Shown piece by piece: positions 7,646 to 16,363 of a DNA stretch of 60,651 bases. Numbering within the stretch: position 1 is the stretch's first letter; each line of letters begins with the position of its first letter. Where the stretch lies: positions 1 to 60,651 of the forward strand of contig JBBQXS010000025.1 in NCBI GenBank assembly GCA_038209365.1, read 5' to 3'. The notes beneath the pieces were generated by a model. The model was not told the origin of the DNA and searched no databases. It saw only the letters and a program-made list of their open reading frames with translations. The position numbers and the translations under genes are program-made. This DNA comes from DASQHW01 sp038209365 (lineage in GTDB: Bacteria > Actinomycetota > Acidimicrobiia > IMCC26256 > PALSA-610).

Positions 7646-8853
7646 CAGACCGTCGCCTTCTCGAGGATGTGCACGCCGCACGCCGAGCCGAGCCCGATGA
7701 CATGCGTCAGACCGACCTTGGCGCCCTCGATCTGACGGTCGCCCGCTTCGCCACGCAGGTGGGTCGTCACTTCGAACACGTTGGCAATTCCCGTCGCACC
7801 GATCGGGTGACCCTTGGAGATCAGGCCACCGCTCACGTTCACCGGGATCTTGCCGTCGCGCCACGGACCGCGCTCGTCGATGAACTTGCCGGCCTCGCCC
7901 GGCGCGCACAGCTGGAGATTGTCGTAGTGGATCAGCTCGGCCGTCGCGAAGCAGTCGTGAAGCTCGACCAGATCAAGGTCCTGAGGATCGACTCCTGCGG
8001 TTTCGTACGCCTGCTTGGCGGCGTTACGGGTCAGCGTGTTGACGTCGGGTTGCACCTGCGCGCGCTCCGTCCACGGATCGGTGGTGAGCACGGACGCGCT
8101 CACCTTCACCGCGCGGCTCTGAGGCTCCTTCGACAGTGTGCGCAGCTTCTCTTCGCTCACCAGCACGACGGCCGCGGCGCCGTCAGTGTTCGGGCAACAC
8201 ATCAGAAGCGTGTTCGGATACGACATCATCTCCGCGTCCATCACTTCTTCGAGCGTGAAAGGCTTCTGGTAGTGCGCGAGCGGGTTGAGGGTCGAGTGCA
8301 TGTGGTTCTTCTCTGCGACCTTGGCGAACTGCTCGAAATCCACACCATCGTGCTCGTACGCGTACTCCATGCCCGCCTGCGCGAACACGCCGGGCATCAG
8401 CCCGGTTCCGAGCAAGCCCTCGACCTGCATCACCGAGCCGTACCGGCCGCTGGGCTCGTACACCTTGCGGCCGCGCTCACCCTTGCCGCCCGCGCCGAGC
8501 AGACCGCCTTTGCCCATCTGCTCGACGCCGACCGCCAGACCCATGTCGGCCTCGCCGGCTTTGATCGTGAGCAACACCGTGCGAATCGCGGTCGCGCCTG
8601 TCGCGCACGCGTTCGCGACGTTGTAGACGGGGATGCCGGTCTGGCCGATCTGCTTCTGGAGCTGTTGACCCACGCCCGCCTGCGCGTTGAAGAGGCTGCC
8701 GCAGCCGAGCACGTCCATGTCCTGGATCGTGACGCCACCGTCCTTCATCGCCGCGAGCGCTGCTTCGCTCGCCAGGTCGATCAAGTCCTTGTCGGTGTGC
8801 CGACCGAATTTCGTCATGTAGGTGCCGAGGATCCAGACGTTGTCTTGGCTCAT
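7645..8853 (-). CDS. Thiolase-family protein (SCP2-like acetyl-CoA acetyltransferase)
   Basis: A 402-residue thiolase. The nucleophile Cys83 lies in NVANACATGATA, with HDCFA and GHPIGATG active-site motifs in the C-terminal half. It belongs to the SCP-x/lipid-transfer type that works with an OB-fold DUF35 partner, and that partner is encoded immediately upstream with an ATGA overlap (8850-8853). Likely role is thiolytic or condensing chemistry on an acyl-CoA such as a steroid side chain or fatty acid. Its stop overlaps the peroxiredoxin start by one base, so the three genes are probably cotranscribed. Confidence 0.9.
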   Translation of the reverse strand: MSQDNVWILGTYMTKFGRHTDKDLIDLASEAALAAMKDGGVTIQDMDVLGCGSLFNAQAGVGQQLQKQIGQTGIPVYNVANACATGATAIRTVLLTIKAGEADMGLAVGVEQMGKGGLLGAGGKGERGRKVYEPSGRYGSVMQVEGLLGTGLMPGVFAQAGMEYAYEHDGVDFEQFAKVAEKNHMHSTLNPLAHYQKPFTLEEVMDAEMMSYPNTLLMCCPNTDGAAAVVLVSEEKLRTLSKEPQSRAVKVSASVLTTDPWTERAQVQPDVNTLTRNAAKQAYETAGVDPQDLDLVELHDCFATAELIHYDNLQLCAPGEAGKFIDERGPWRDGKIPVNVSGGLISKGHPIGATGIANVFEVTTHLRGEAGDRQIEGAKVGLTHVIGLGSACGVHILEKATV

Positions 8854-9266
8854 GAAGCGCCCTTTCCTGAGGCGGGCTCGAACGCGAATGCGATGGCTTC
8901 GGTGCCGTCGTCGTCAGTGCCGGCCACGAACGTCGTGAGCCGTACCGGCATGCCGAGCTTGACGTGCTCGGGATCGGGCGGCACGTTGGTGAGGTTGGAC
9001 TTGACCGCGCCGCCGCCGTCGAGATCGATCAGTGCCGACACGTACGGCGCGGGCACGCCAGGCACGGTGCGGTGCACGATCGTGAACGACCGCACCTTCC
9101 CGGTGCCCGCAAGCTTCCTTCGCCGGAACTCCGTGCCGCCGTTCTTCGCGTCGGCGTTGCGGCGATCGAAGTACAACGCGCCCGAGTCGGTCGACTCCCA
9201 CGCGGCGAGATGCGGTTCGCCATCCCCTACGACGAGATAGTCGACGATCGGGATCTGCTTGCCCAT
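8850..9266 (-). CDS. DUF35 OB-fold protein with zinc ribbon Cys residues lost
   Basis: A 138-residue partner protein of SCP2-type thiolases. The OB-fold part is well kept (VRSFTIVHRTVPGVPAPYV and PPDPEHVKLGMPVRL). The N-terminal region where the family has a four-Cys zinc ribbon reads ESTDSGALYFDRRN followed by ADAKNGGTEF: FDRRN and GTEF anchors are present, but no cysteine remains in the protein. ATG at 9266 is chosen because GGAGG lies 5 to 6 nt upstream; an in-frame ATG 12 nt earlier lacks this. The stop overlaps the thiolase ATG (ATGA). Confidence 0.8.
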   Translation of the reverse strand: MGKQIPIVDYLVVGDGEPHLAAWESTDSGALYFDRRNADAKNGGTEFRRRKLAGTGKVRSFTIVHRTVPGVPAPYVSALIDLDGGGAVKSNLTNVPPDPEHVKLGMPVRLTTFVAGTDDDGTEAIAFAFEPASGKGAS

Positions 9267-9334
9267 GCGCACCTCCACGAGTGGTGCCGGCAGGCTAGCC
9301 CTGTACGCAGCGACCTGCGCCGGCCGGCGGCCGG

Positions 9335-11098
9335 TCAGGACCGTTCGCCGAGCGTCGCGCGCAGCCCGTCCAGCCGCAGGTGCAGCTCACGCAAATCGCG
9401 CCCGGACACGACGTCGAACCACGGCCGCAGGGTCGGGTTGGCGCGGCGAACCTCGCGCTCGTAACGGTCACGCACCCGATCGAGCGACGGCGTACCGGTC
9501 GCAGGATGGAGGTACTCCCCGGCGCTGAGGAGTCCCACGGCGTAGACCTCTTGCGTGGCGACACGCGCGACTCGCAACGCGTCGCCGACGGGGCGGCGCA
9601 ATCCCGCCGACACCTCCGGTGCCCGGACGCCGAGCACGCGCACCAGCTCCCGCAACCGGTCGACTTCGCCTTGGTCGAGGCGCATTGGGCGTCGCGCGCG
9701 CACGTCGTCGGCGATCTCACGCGCGATGACGTCGACCGCATCCGTGTCCCGAGCGAGGACGTTGGCGACCGATCGACGAGCGTGATGCTCGGTCACGTGT
9801 CGCCACGTGAGTGCGCCCGCGCCGATCGACAACGCCGTCACCGCGATGATGACCATGCTCGCGCGGCCGCGCAATGCGCGGACCTGTGGTGGTTCGTTGC
9901 CGTACGGCAACCGCCGGTCGATCAGCCACGCGATCGCAACGCCGGCGCCCACCGCGGCGCACGCGTCGAAGACGGATCGCAGTCTCGGTACCGCGATGCT
10001 GACGGCGCAGACGATGGTGAAGTAACCCGCCGCGAGCATGAGGAGCTGGGCGCCGGGAGACCGACGTGCGCGAAGAAGTCCGAACGCGCCGAGGGCGGTG
10101 ACGGGGAAGAACAGAAACCACGTTGCCGCTCGCACGTCGAGGTTGTGGCCGTCACGACGTTCCGGATCTTCGTTCAAGGAGGGTCGAAGCTCGAACCAGC
10201 GTGACATATTGTTCCGGAGGACATGGGCGAGCTGTCCGGGATGCTTCTCGAGATCGCGCAATGCGTGACGTCGCAGCATTCCGTCGAGGTCGACCTCGTC
10301 GATCGCGGCAACGCGCATCGCCGCGAAGCGCGGATCGAAGTACGCGTCCACGAAACCGTCGTCTTGGCGCGCCTCCGACGAGTACATCGCGTTGAGATTG
10401 AATCCGTTGGTCGCAACGATGACCGCGCCGCCGGCATGCACCCAGTTGCGAATGACCCAGGGTGAGACGACCAGAACGGCGACTGCCGCGAACCGTAGGG
10501 CGTGCCGCCAGCCGAAGCGCCACACGATCCACGCGCCGAGACCGATGACGAGCCATTGCGCGCTCGCCCGGTCGAGCATCATCAGACCGAGTGCGGCGCC
10601 GGCGAGGACGGTGCGACCGTCGACCAACAGCAGGACGCACGCGAACAGGAGCAACACCGCGAAGGACTCGACGAGCGGCGAGGCGTCGTTGGCAATGAGC
10701 GGCGGATAGAGGGCCAAGACGATTCCCGCGCACAATCCTGCCCGTGGGCCCGCAATTCTGTGGGCGATCAGCGCACCGAGGACAACGGCAACGGTGCCGG
10801 CAACCACATTGACGCCCTGCGCCGTGCCGAGGCGCGCGCCGAAGACGCGCATCGCGCCCGCCACGACGGTCGGGAACAACGGTTGCCGGATCGCCGTCGC
10901 GTGGACGAATTCGAACGGAAGTGTGAAGGCATACCCGTCGCCTCTCGACACGGCGAGCGCGATCTTGTAGTAGCTGTGCGCGTCGCTGGTGGGGGCGTAA
11001 TGACGCATGAACGCGAGGACGTAGCCGAGACGCGCCGCGAGCGCGAGCGCGCCGATGCCGAGGACCCGCCGCCGCGTCACGAGCCGAAGAATACGCAT
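9335..11098 (-). CDS. GT-C fold membrane glycosyltransferase, PMT/ArnT-like
   Basis: A 587-residue polytopic membrane protein. It starts with a membrane segment (residues about 12-32), followed by an extracytoplasmic loop with TSDAHSYYKIALAVSRGDGY, the acidic first-loop pattern of GT39/GT-C enzymes that use polyprenyl-phosphate sugars. About ten hydrophobic segments follow to residue 430, then a soluble C-terminal region with a predicted helical, Arg/Glu-rich character. It is separated by 47 nt from the divergent tRNA-Leu. Donor and acceptor are unknown. The neighbouring methyltransferase and sulfotransferase suggest cell-surface glycan modification, which is inference. Confidence 0.75.
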   Translation of the reverse strand: MRILRLVTRRRVLGIGALALAARLGYVLAFMRHYAPTSDAHSYYKIALAVSRGDGYAFTLPFEFVHATAIRQPLFPTVVAGAMRVFGARLGTAQGVNVVAGTVAVVLGALIAHRIAGPRAGLCAGIVLALYPPLIANDASPLVESFAVLLLFACVLLLVDGRTVLAGAALGLMMLDRASAQWLVIGLGAWIVWRFGWRHALRFAAVAVLVVSPWVIRNWVHAGGAVIVATNGFNLNAMYSSEARQDDGFVDAYFDPRFAAMRVAAIDEVDLDGMLRRHALRDLEKHPGQLAHVLRNNMSRWFELRPSLNEDPERRDGHNLDVRAATWFLFFPVTALGAFGLLRARRSPGAQLLMLAAGYFTIVCAVSIAVPRLRSVFDACAAVGAGVAIAWLIDRRLPYGNEPPQVRALRGRASMVIIAVTALSIGAGALTWRHVTEHHARRSVANVLARDTDAVDVIAREIADDVRARRPMRLDQGEVDRLRELVRVLGVRAPEVSAGLRRPVGDALRVARVATQEVYAVGLLSAGEYLHPATGTPSLDRVRDRYEREVRRANPTLRPWFDVVSGRDLRELHLRLDGLRATLGERS

Positions 11099-11145
11099 CG
11101 GGCGCGGGCCAGGCGGTGAGCTCCGTCGGAGTAACTTCTTGGTGC

Positions 11146-11227
11146 GCGAGCGTGGCGGAACTGGCAGACGCGCCGGGTTTAGGTCCCGGTCTCGAAAGAG
11201 GTGGGAGTTCGAGTCTCCCCGCTCGCA
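11146..11227 (+). tRNA. tRNA-Leu (anticodon UAG)
   Basis: Acceptor stem GCGAGCG (11146-11152) pairs perfectly with CGCTCGC (11220-11226), and discriminator A is at 11227. The anticodon stem CCGGG/CCCGG closes the loop TTTAGGT, giving anticodon TAG for CUA/CUN leucine codons. The variable region GTCTCGAAAGAGGT contains a short hairpin, as expected for a class II tRNA. The T arm GGGAG-TTCGAGT-CTCCC is canonical. The 3' CCA is not encoded (the genome reads CAA). Confidence 0.96.
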
Positions 11228-11256
11228 CAAGAAATGCGAGCAATGACACGAAAACC

Positions 11257-12165
11257 TCAAGTTTCGGCTTGCGGCACATACTCCCAGGCGCCACGAAAGT
11301 CCTTGCGTGTGTACGCCAGGCTTGTGGGGCGTTGGATCGGTGGCGACGCGGACTTCCCACGCCACGGTCCGAGGAAGTACTGGCCGACACCGACGCCGCT
11401 TCCAGTTCCCATGAGGCCGGGCGGTGTGGTGTCGAGGTAGTCGCGCCAGAACCGCTCGGAGAAGAAGAGCGCGCAGTTGTGAAGGTGTACGTACTCGTCG
11501 AAGAAGACGTATCCCTCGTCGGTAAGGTGTGGCCAGAGGTTGACGATGCAGTCGTGCATGCTCGACTTCAGGTCTACGTCGATGAAGCACAACACGACGT
11601 TCTCTCGATGGCTCGGGAGCGTGTCTTTGAACCACCCCTTCCGGAACTGGCACCGGTCGATGACTCCGTACCGCGCCACGTTCGCTTCGACGAGCTGCAG
11701 ATCGCCGCGGAACGAACCCTTGACCATGGGGTTCATGTCGTCGCCGGCGACGGGCGCCGGGAGGCCTTCGAAGGAGTCGTACACGATGAGGTTGCGACCG
11801 ACGATGTCGCAGATGATGCTCAGGTTCGCCGTCGTGCCTCCGAGCCAGCAGCCGCACTCAACGACTGCGCCTTCGACCGACGGCGGGATCTCCAAGAGCT
11901 TGGCCGCGATCGCGAGGTGTCCCTTGTACGAGATTCCCGTCTGAATGTGCCGCCAGTTGCGGTACATGCGGAAACCGAGGTCGAGCTTTCTTCTCCAGGT
12001 CATCTGATACTTCGGATGGAAGCGTGAGTTGGAGAAAAGGAAGAAAATCGTGAGCGGCAGCGAGAGCCGCTCGTACCACACACTGATCCGCGACATGCGT
12101 TTCTGCGCTCGCTTGCGCGCGACGTCTCTCGCGTCCTGGCCAACGGTCGCTCCAGGTTTATTCAT
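11257..12165 (-). CDS. TylF/MycF-type class I SAM methyltransferase
   Basis: A 302-residue protein matching the macrocin O-methyltransferase (TylF) family: the SAM-binding segment VVECGCWLGGTTANLS, a second motif LIVYDSFEGLP, the metal/acceptor motif FIDVDLKSSMHDCI, and the C-terminal FFDEYVH. Such enzymes methylate sugar hydroxyls on macrolides or surface glycans. The ATG at 12165 lies inside the sulfotransferase gene (8-nt overlap), so the two are one operon. The natural acceptor is not evident. Confidence 0.85.
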   Translation of the reverse strand: MNKPGATVGQDARDVARKRAQKRMSRISVWYERLSLPLTIFFLFSNSRFHPKYQMTWRRKLDLGFRMYRNWRHIQTGISYKGHLAIAAKLLEIPPSVEGAVVECGCWLGGTTANLSIICDIVGRNLIVYDSFEGLPAPVAGDDMNPMVKGSFRGDLQLVEANVARYGVIDRCQFRKGWFKDTLPSHRENVVLCFIDVDLKSSMHDCIVNLWPHLTDEGYVFFDEYVHLHNCALFFSERFWRDYLDTTPPGLMGTGSGVGVGQYFLGPWRGKSASPPIQRPTSLAYTRKDFRGAWEYVPQAET

Positions 12166-13009
12166 AGCCGAACTTGACCAGCGTCGGCCCCATGATCATG
12201 GCGACGATCTCCTGTTCATCCAGGGTCAGATTCTCGCGCCACAGGCCCGGGGACGCGGCCCGCAAGAAGCGCTTACTGCCGACCGTGTGCGCCGCGCGTG
12301 CGGAGAACTTCGTTCGTTCAACGATAGGTTCGACATTGTTCCGCCGGAGACCGAGCCATGCCGCGATCGACTTCAGTTCCGCCGAGGTATCAGCAAGTAA
12401 TCGCTCATAGGTGAGCTGATACCGTAGCGTCGGCGCGTGGCTGTCGAACGCTTCTTTGGTCGCTTCGACGCTCCGAACCCACATGAGGGAAGCATCGCTG
12501 ACCATGCTGGTCCGATCGTTGACGTGGGTGCCGATCGCGTCGGTGATCCAGCCTTCGTCGGCACCGTCCATGAGCGAGTCGACGACATCACGGCCGTCGC
12601 GCAGCAGAAAGATCATGCGTGATTCGGGGAGGAGCCGCATGAGGAGTGGCGCGCCAACCGAGCCCCACGGTTCCTTCACTATCACCAGATCCGACCGTTC
12701 CCCAACGATGGTGGCGAAGCGGCTGAGCACCAGCGCACGCAATGGCGGCTCCCACACAGCGCGTGCGTCGTCGGCGAAGAAGTAGCTCGCGCGGGTGGCC
12801 ATGTGACGGTGGAGGAGCGGATCACCCTCGACCGGAATGCCAAGCAGGTTCCCAACTGAGAGGCCAAGATGCGCGCCGATCAACGGCTCATTGATTACCA
12901 AACCGCCCGACAGTTGCGCGCAGCATTGTCCGAGCCAGGTGCTCCCCGAGCGGGGCGACCCGAAGATCCACAGAAGTCTCGACGCGAAGTCGTCCTGCAC
13001 GCCGCGCAT
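12158..13009 (-). CDS. Sulfotransferase family protein
   Basis: A 283-residue PAPS-dependent sulfotransferase fold. The 5'-phosphosulfate loop IFGSPRSGSTWLGQ is at 15-28, and the 3'-phosphate motif LLRDGRDVVDSL is near the middle. Length is typical. It would transfer sulfate from PAPS to a hydroxyl on a glycan, lipid or small molecule. Encoded directly before the TylF-like methyltransferase with overlapping ends, hinting that the same product is both sulfated and methylated. ATG start at 13009; the 125 nt upstream hold no recognisable gene. Confidence 0.87.
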   Translation of the reverse strand: MRGVQDDFASRLLWIFGSPRSGSTWLGQCCAQLSGGLVINEPLIGAHLGLSVGNLLGIPVEGDPLLHRHMATRASYFFADDARAVWEPPLRALVLSRFATIVGERSDLVIVKEPWGSVGAPLLMRLLPESRMIFLLRDGRDVVDSLMDGADEGWITDAIGTHVNDRTSMVSDASLMWVRSVEATKEAFDSHAPTLRYQLTYERLLADTSAELKSIAAWLGLRRNNVEPIVERTKFSARAAHTVGSKRFLRAASPGLWRENLTLDEQEIVAMIMGPTLVKFGYE

Positions 13010-13134
13010 ACTCGCATCGTTGCGCGGCCGCGGTCCAAGGTGCGTCCATGTGGCGAAATCGCCCTGTACGAGTTCGCCAATACGAGCGGCTCTGGCATGA
13101 ACGCGACGACCACTCAGTCGGGTCCGGCAGTGGC

Positions 13135-13480
13135 TCAGTTCGAATCGGTGATGACCGCGACCAGCTTGACCTCGCAGTGATTCTGCGGACCGGCGAGGGC
13201 TTGCACGAAGACGCTGGTGCTCGCGGGAAGATGACCGGCGAAGATTTCTCCGCGGACCTTCTGGAAGACCGGGTAGACGACCGCCGGGTCACCGACGAGA
13301 AAGTTGGTCTGCTCCAAAACGTGCTCGAAGGAGGTTCCCATCGCTTCGAGGATGCCGCCGAGGTTCGTGAAGACGAGTCGGATCTCGTCTTCGAGGTTCT
13401 CGGGAACCGTCCCGGTCGCACCGTCGAAAGGAAGTTTGCATCGGCGGGGATGATCAGTCGAGTCGTTCGGCGAGCTGCAT
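13135..13480 (-). pseudogene. RidA/YjgF-family gene remnant
   Basis: The frame from about 13420 down encodes CKLPFDGATGTVPENLEDEIR and onward to an intact RidA C-terminus (FTNLGGILEAMGTSFEHVL and KVRGEIFAGHLPASTSV), i.e. the last two-thirds of a deaminase of about 130 residues. No ATG/GTG/TTG occurs in that frame before the internal ATG at 13341. An ATG at 13480 in another frame starts MQLAERLD, which looks like a RidA N-terminus but hits TGA after eight codons. The simplest reading is a gene damaged by an internal deletion with frameshift. Alternatively a 68-residue product starts at 13341, which would be too short to fold as RidA. Confidence 0.5.
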
Positions 13481-13505
13481 GAGCGACCGGGTCACAACTT
13501 GGTCA

Positions 13506-13892
13506 CTACGAGGTACTGCAAGCGTCGCTTTCGACCGACACCTTGTTTTCGGTCGTGACGATCACGCACGCTGCCTGACCGCCCACGCGCAGTTCCACTT
13601 TGCCGTCGTCGTCCTTTCGGTCGCCGTCCGCGTCGACGATTCCTTCGACGGTCGGGTCGCCGGGAACGTCGGCCGCATTCTCCCGTAGGACTTCGACGTC
13701 TCGCAGCGTCTTGCCGCCGTCGAGGTCCTGCGCCTCGAGCGCGCCGCGCATCACTTCTGCTGCGGCTCGGGCGCCTGCGCTTCCAGCGACGTCCTCGGCC
13801 TTTTCCCGCAGATTCGCATTGTCGTCGCCACCGCACGCGCCCGCGAAAAGCGCGCCGGCAAGCGCCAATATGAGTGCAACCATCTGCTTCAT
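13506..13892 (-). CDS. Small lipoprotein of unknown function
   Basis: A 128-residue protein with a lipoprotein signal peptide: Met-Lys start, hydrophobic stretch VALILALAGALFAG and lipobox LFAGAC, giving lipidation at Cys20. The mature part begins with Gly/Asp residues, contains an acidic DADGDRKDDDGK segment that could bind calcium, and two Cys near the C-terminus. No family recognised. It lies between the RidA remnant and the copper ATPase on the same strand. Confidence 0.72.
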   Translation of the reverse strand: MKQMVALILALAGALFAGACGGDDNANLREKAEDVAGSAGARAAAEVMRGALEAQDLDGGKTLRDVEVLRENAADVPGDPTVEGIVDADGDRKDDDGKVELRVGGQAACVIVTTENKVSVESDACSTS

Positions 13893-13950
13893 ACCTTTGT
13901 CTTCCCCAAAGACGCCCGCGATTCATGCGTCGAGATCACCGGCGTGTTGC

Positions 13951-15939
13951 TCACACGGCTTGCTCGGTCGGTATCGGTTCGGGCCGAAGGTCGAGGCGGC
14001 GCAGGAGTTGGGCGTTGAGCGCGACGACGATGGTCGACAGGCTCATGAGGATCGCGCCGATGGCGGGCGAGAGCGTGATGTTCGCCCACGAGAGCGCGCC
14101 GGCGGCGAGTGGAATCGCGACGATGTTGTAACCCGCTGCCCACGCGAGGTTCTGGATCATCTTGCGGTAGCTGGCCCGCGACAAGTTGATGATGCCGATC
14201 ACGCCGCGGGGGTCGGACGACGCGAGGACGATACCGGCGGATTCGATTGCCACGTCGGTCCCGGCGCCGATCGCGATCCCGACGTCCGCGCGCGCCAATG
14301 CAGGAGCATCATTGACCCCGTCGCCGACCATCGCGACGCGCCGTCCACGTTCCTGAAGCTTGCTCACGGCCTTTTCTTTGTCTTCAGGGAGGACTTCGGC
14401 GAAGACTTCGTCGATACCGAGTGACGCGGCGACGCTCTCTGCGACTTGTCCGGCATCGCCGGTGATCATGACGACCTGTACGCCGAGCCGGTGCAATTCT
14501 TCGACGGCGTCGCGCGATTCGGGCCGGATCTCGTCCTCGAGGGCGACCGCGCTGATGACCGTGTCGTTTCGTATGACGTACAGGACGGCAGCTCCTCGAG
14601 ATCTCCATATGTCGAGTGCCGGCCGAAGGCCGGTGGGTTCACGCAGTCCGCGTTCGCGTAACAAAGAGGGGCCCCCGACTGCGACATGGTCCGAGTCGAC
14701 GAGTGCTGCGACACCGCGTCCTGTGAGGGAACGGAACTCGCGCGCGGTCGGCCGAGGTCCGTGCTCGCGGGCCGCGGCGACGATCGCGCGCGCGAGTGGG
14801 TGTTCGCTCTCGGCCTCGACAGCCGCGGCCAGCCGAAGGAGCTCGTCGTCCGACACGCCGGCCGCCGGATCGACCGCGATGCCGGTCACGACGTGCGCTC
14901 CTTTTGTGAGCGTGCCGGTCTTGTCGAACAGCACCGTGTCAATGTTTCGCATTTGCTCGAGCGCCAGGCGATCTTTGACGAGGATGCCTGCAGTCGCGGC
15001 GACGGCGGTGGAAATGGAGATGACGAGCGGTATCGCAAGGCCGAGTGCATGAGGGCAAGCGATGACAAGCACGGTCACCGTGTTCTCGACGGCGCGGTGT
15101 GTGTCGCCGAGCGCCGCCCATATGACGAAGGTGATCAGTGCCGAGCCGGTCGCGACGTAGAAGAGGAGCGCGGCAAAGCGATCGGCAAGTGCTTGGGCGC
15201 GGCTGCGGCTGGCCTGCGCTTGGGCGACGAGGCGTTGGATGCCGGCGAGGGCGGTGTGGTCGCCCACTGCGTCGACGTGGACGCGGATCGCCGAGTCGGT
15301 CGAGACGGTCCCTGCGATCATTTTGTCGCCGACGCGCTTCGACACCGGCCGCGACTCGCCGGTGATCATCGACTCGTCGACGTCTGCTTCGCCGTCAATG
15401 ACGTGGCCGTCGGCAGGCGCGCGGCCGCCGGACCGCACCAGGACGAGATCTCCGGGCCGGAGATCTGCAATCGAGACGAGTTGGATCGAGCCGTCGGGCG
15501 CGATCTGCTCGGCCTCGTCGGGAAGCAGTTCGGCGAGCGCCGCGAGCGCGCCTTGGGCTCGGCCGATGGCCTTCATCTCTTGCCAGTGCCCGAGCAACAT
15601 GATCGTGACGAGCGCGGCAAGCTCCCACCAGAACTCGAGGTTGAAGAATCCGAGACTGGAAGCAAACGACGACGACCACGCGACGATGATCGCCATCGAG
15701 ATGAGCAGCATCATGCCGGGTTGGCGGGCGCGAAGCTCGGCCACCCCGCCCGCGAGGAACGGCTGGCCGCCCCAAGCGAAAATGAACGTCCCGAGGACGG
15801 GATCGACCCATGCGACGCCGCCGAGGCGATAATCGAACGCGCTCATCACCGAACTGCTCGTGACGACGACAGGAATCGTCAGGAAGAGCGTGAGCCAGAA
15901 GCGCCGGCGAAACGCCTCCGGATCGTGAGCCGCGTGCAC
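13951..15939 (-). CDS. CopB-type heavy-metal P1B-ATPase
   Basis: A 662-residue copper/silver-type exporting ATPase. Order of features: membrane helices in the first 130 residues, actuator domain with TGES at 193-196, the transmembrane metal site CPHALGLAIPLV (Cys295-Pro-His297), phosphorylation motif DKTGTLTKG (Asp339), nucleotide-binding EHPLA, hinge GDGVNDAPALARA, and two C-terminal helices. The CPH signature and the absence of an N-terminal heavy-metal CxxC domain place it with CopB (P1B-3) rather than CopA. GTG start at 15939. The following gene in the transcript is the small lipoprotein; the two-component system upstream may control it. Confidence 0.93.
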   Translation of the reverse strand: MHAAHDPEAFRRRFWLTLFLTIPVVVTSSSVMSAFDYRLGGVAWVDPVLGTFIFAWGGQPFLAGGVAELRARQPGMMLLISMAIIVAWSSSFASSLGFFNLEFWWELAALVTIMLLGHWQEMKAIGRAQGALAALAELLPDEAEQIAPDGSIQLVSIADLRPGDLVLVRSGGRAPADGHVIDGEADVDESMITGESRPVSKRVGDKMIAGTVSTDSAIRVHVDAVGDHTALAGIQRLVAQAQASRSRAQALADRFAALLFYVATGSALITFVIWAALGDTHRAVENTVTVLVIACPHALGLAIPLVISISTAVAATAGILVKDRLALEQMRNIDTVLFDKTGTLTKGAHVVTGIAVDPAAGVSDDELLRLAAAVEAESEHPLARAIVAAAREHGPRPTAREFRSLTGRGVAALVDSDHVAVGGPSLLRERGLREPTGLRPALDIWRSRGAAVLYVIRNDTVISAVALEDEIRPESRDAVEELHRLGVQVVMITGDAGQVAESVAASLGIDEVFAEVLPEDKEKAVSKLQERGRRVAMVGDGVNDAPALARADVGIAIGAGTDVAIESAGIVLASSDPRGVIGIINLSRASYRKMIQNLAWAAGYNIVAIPLAAGALSWANITLSPAIGAILMSLSTIVVALNAQLLRRLDLRPEPIPTEQAV

Positions 15940-15948
15940 AGCCCGAGG

Positions 15949-16341
15949 CTAGGACGACCTCCGGTCGGTCCTGATGAGCCACTCCAAGATGCGGGGTTCG
16001 GCCGGCCACGCCTCGAGGAGCACCTCACGAGGTACCTGACGTGCGACGTATCGCAACGCCAGGGCGACGACGACCACATCGTCGAGGGGACCAATGATCG
16101 GGAGGAACTCGGGGATCAGATCTATCGGCGACAGCACCCAGAGACCGGCGAACGCGACCGCGATCTTCGCTCGACGCGGCACCCGAGGATCACGGCGGAG
16201 TCTTCGCGCCGTCGTGACGCAGGCCGGGAGTACCGTCGCCAAATCCTTCGCCGCCCCCGCCGGCAGTCGGCGCGCCAGGACCGCCAACAGCGCCCAGGAC
16301 GCCAGCAAGACACCGATCGCGATCAGCAGCAGCCGAAGCAA
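15949..16341 (-). CDS. DUF1232 (YkvA-like) membrane protein
   Basis: A 130-residue protein. An N-terminal hydrophobic helix (LLRLLLIAIGVLLASWALLA) is followed by the DUF1232 core with KIAVAFAGLWVLSPIDLIPEF and IGPLDDVVVVALALRYV. Function of the family is unknown. I chose the TTG at 16341 because a strong ribosome-binding site, GGGAGGA, ends 3 nt upstream; no ATG or GTG is available in frame near it. It sits 9 nt before the copper ATPase start and 22 nt after the histidine kinase stop, so all are probably in one transcript. Confidence 0.75.
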   Translation of the reverse strand: MLRLLLIAIGVLLASWALLAVLARRLPAGAAKDLATVLPACVTTARRLRRDPRVPRRAKIAVAFAGLWVLSPIDLIPEFLPIIGPLDDVVVVALALRYVARQVPREVLLEAWPAEPRILEWLIRTDRRSS

Positions 16342-16363
16342 GTGTCCTCCCGATCTGCCGTCG

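Noticed and set aside
13135..13494. TGA codons near the RidA remnant as further selenocysteine sites
   Set aside because: RidA has no catalytic Cys at these positions, and the frames on either side of each TGA do not both match the family, unlike in the peroxiredoxin and DsbA-like genes.
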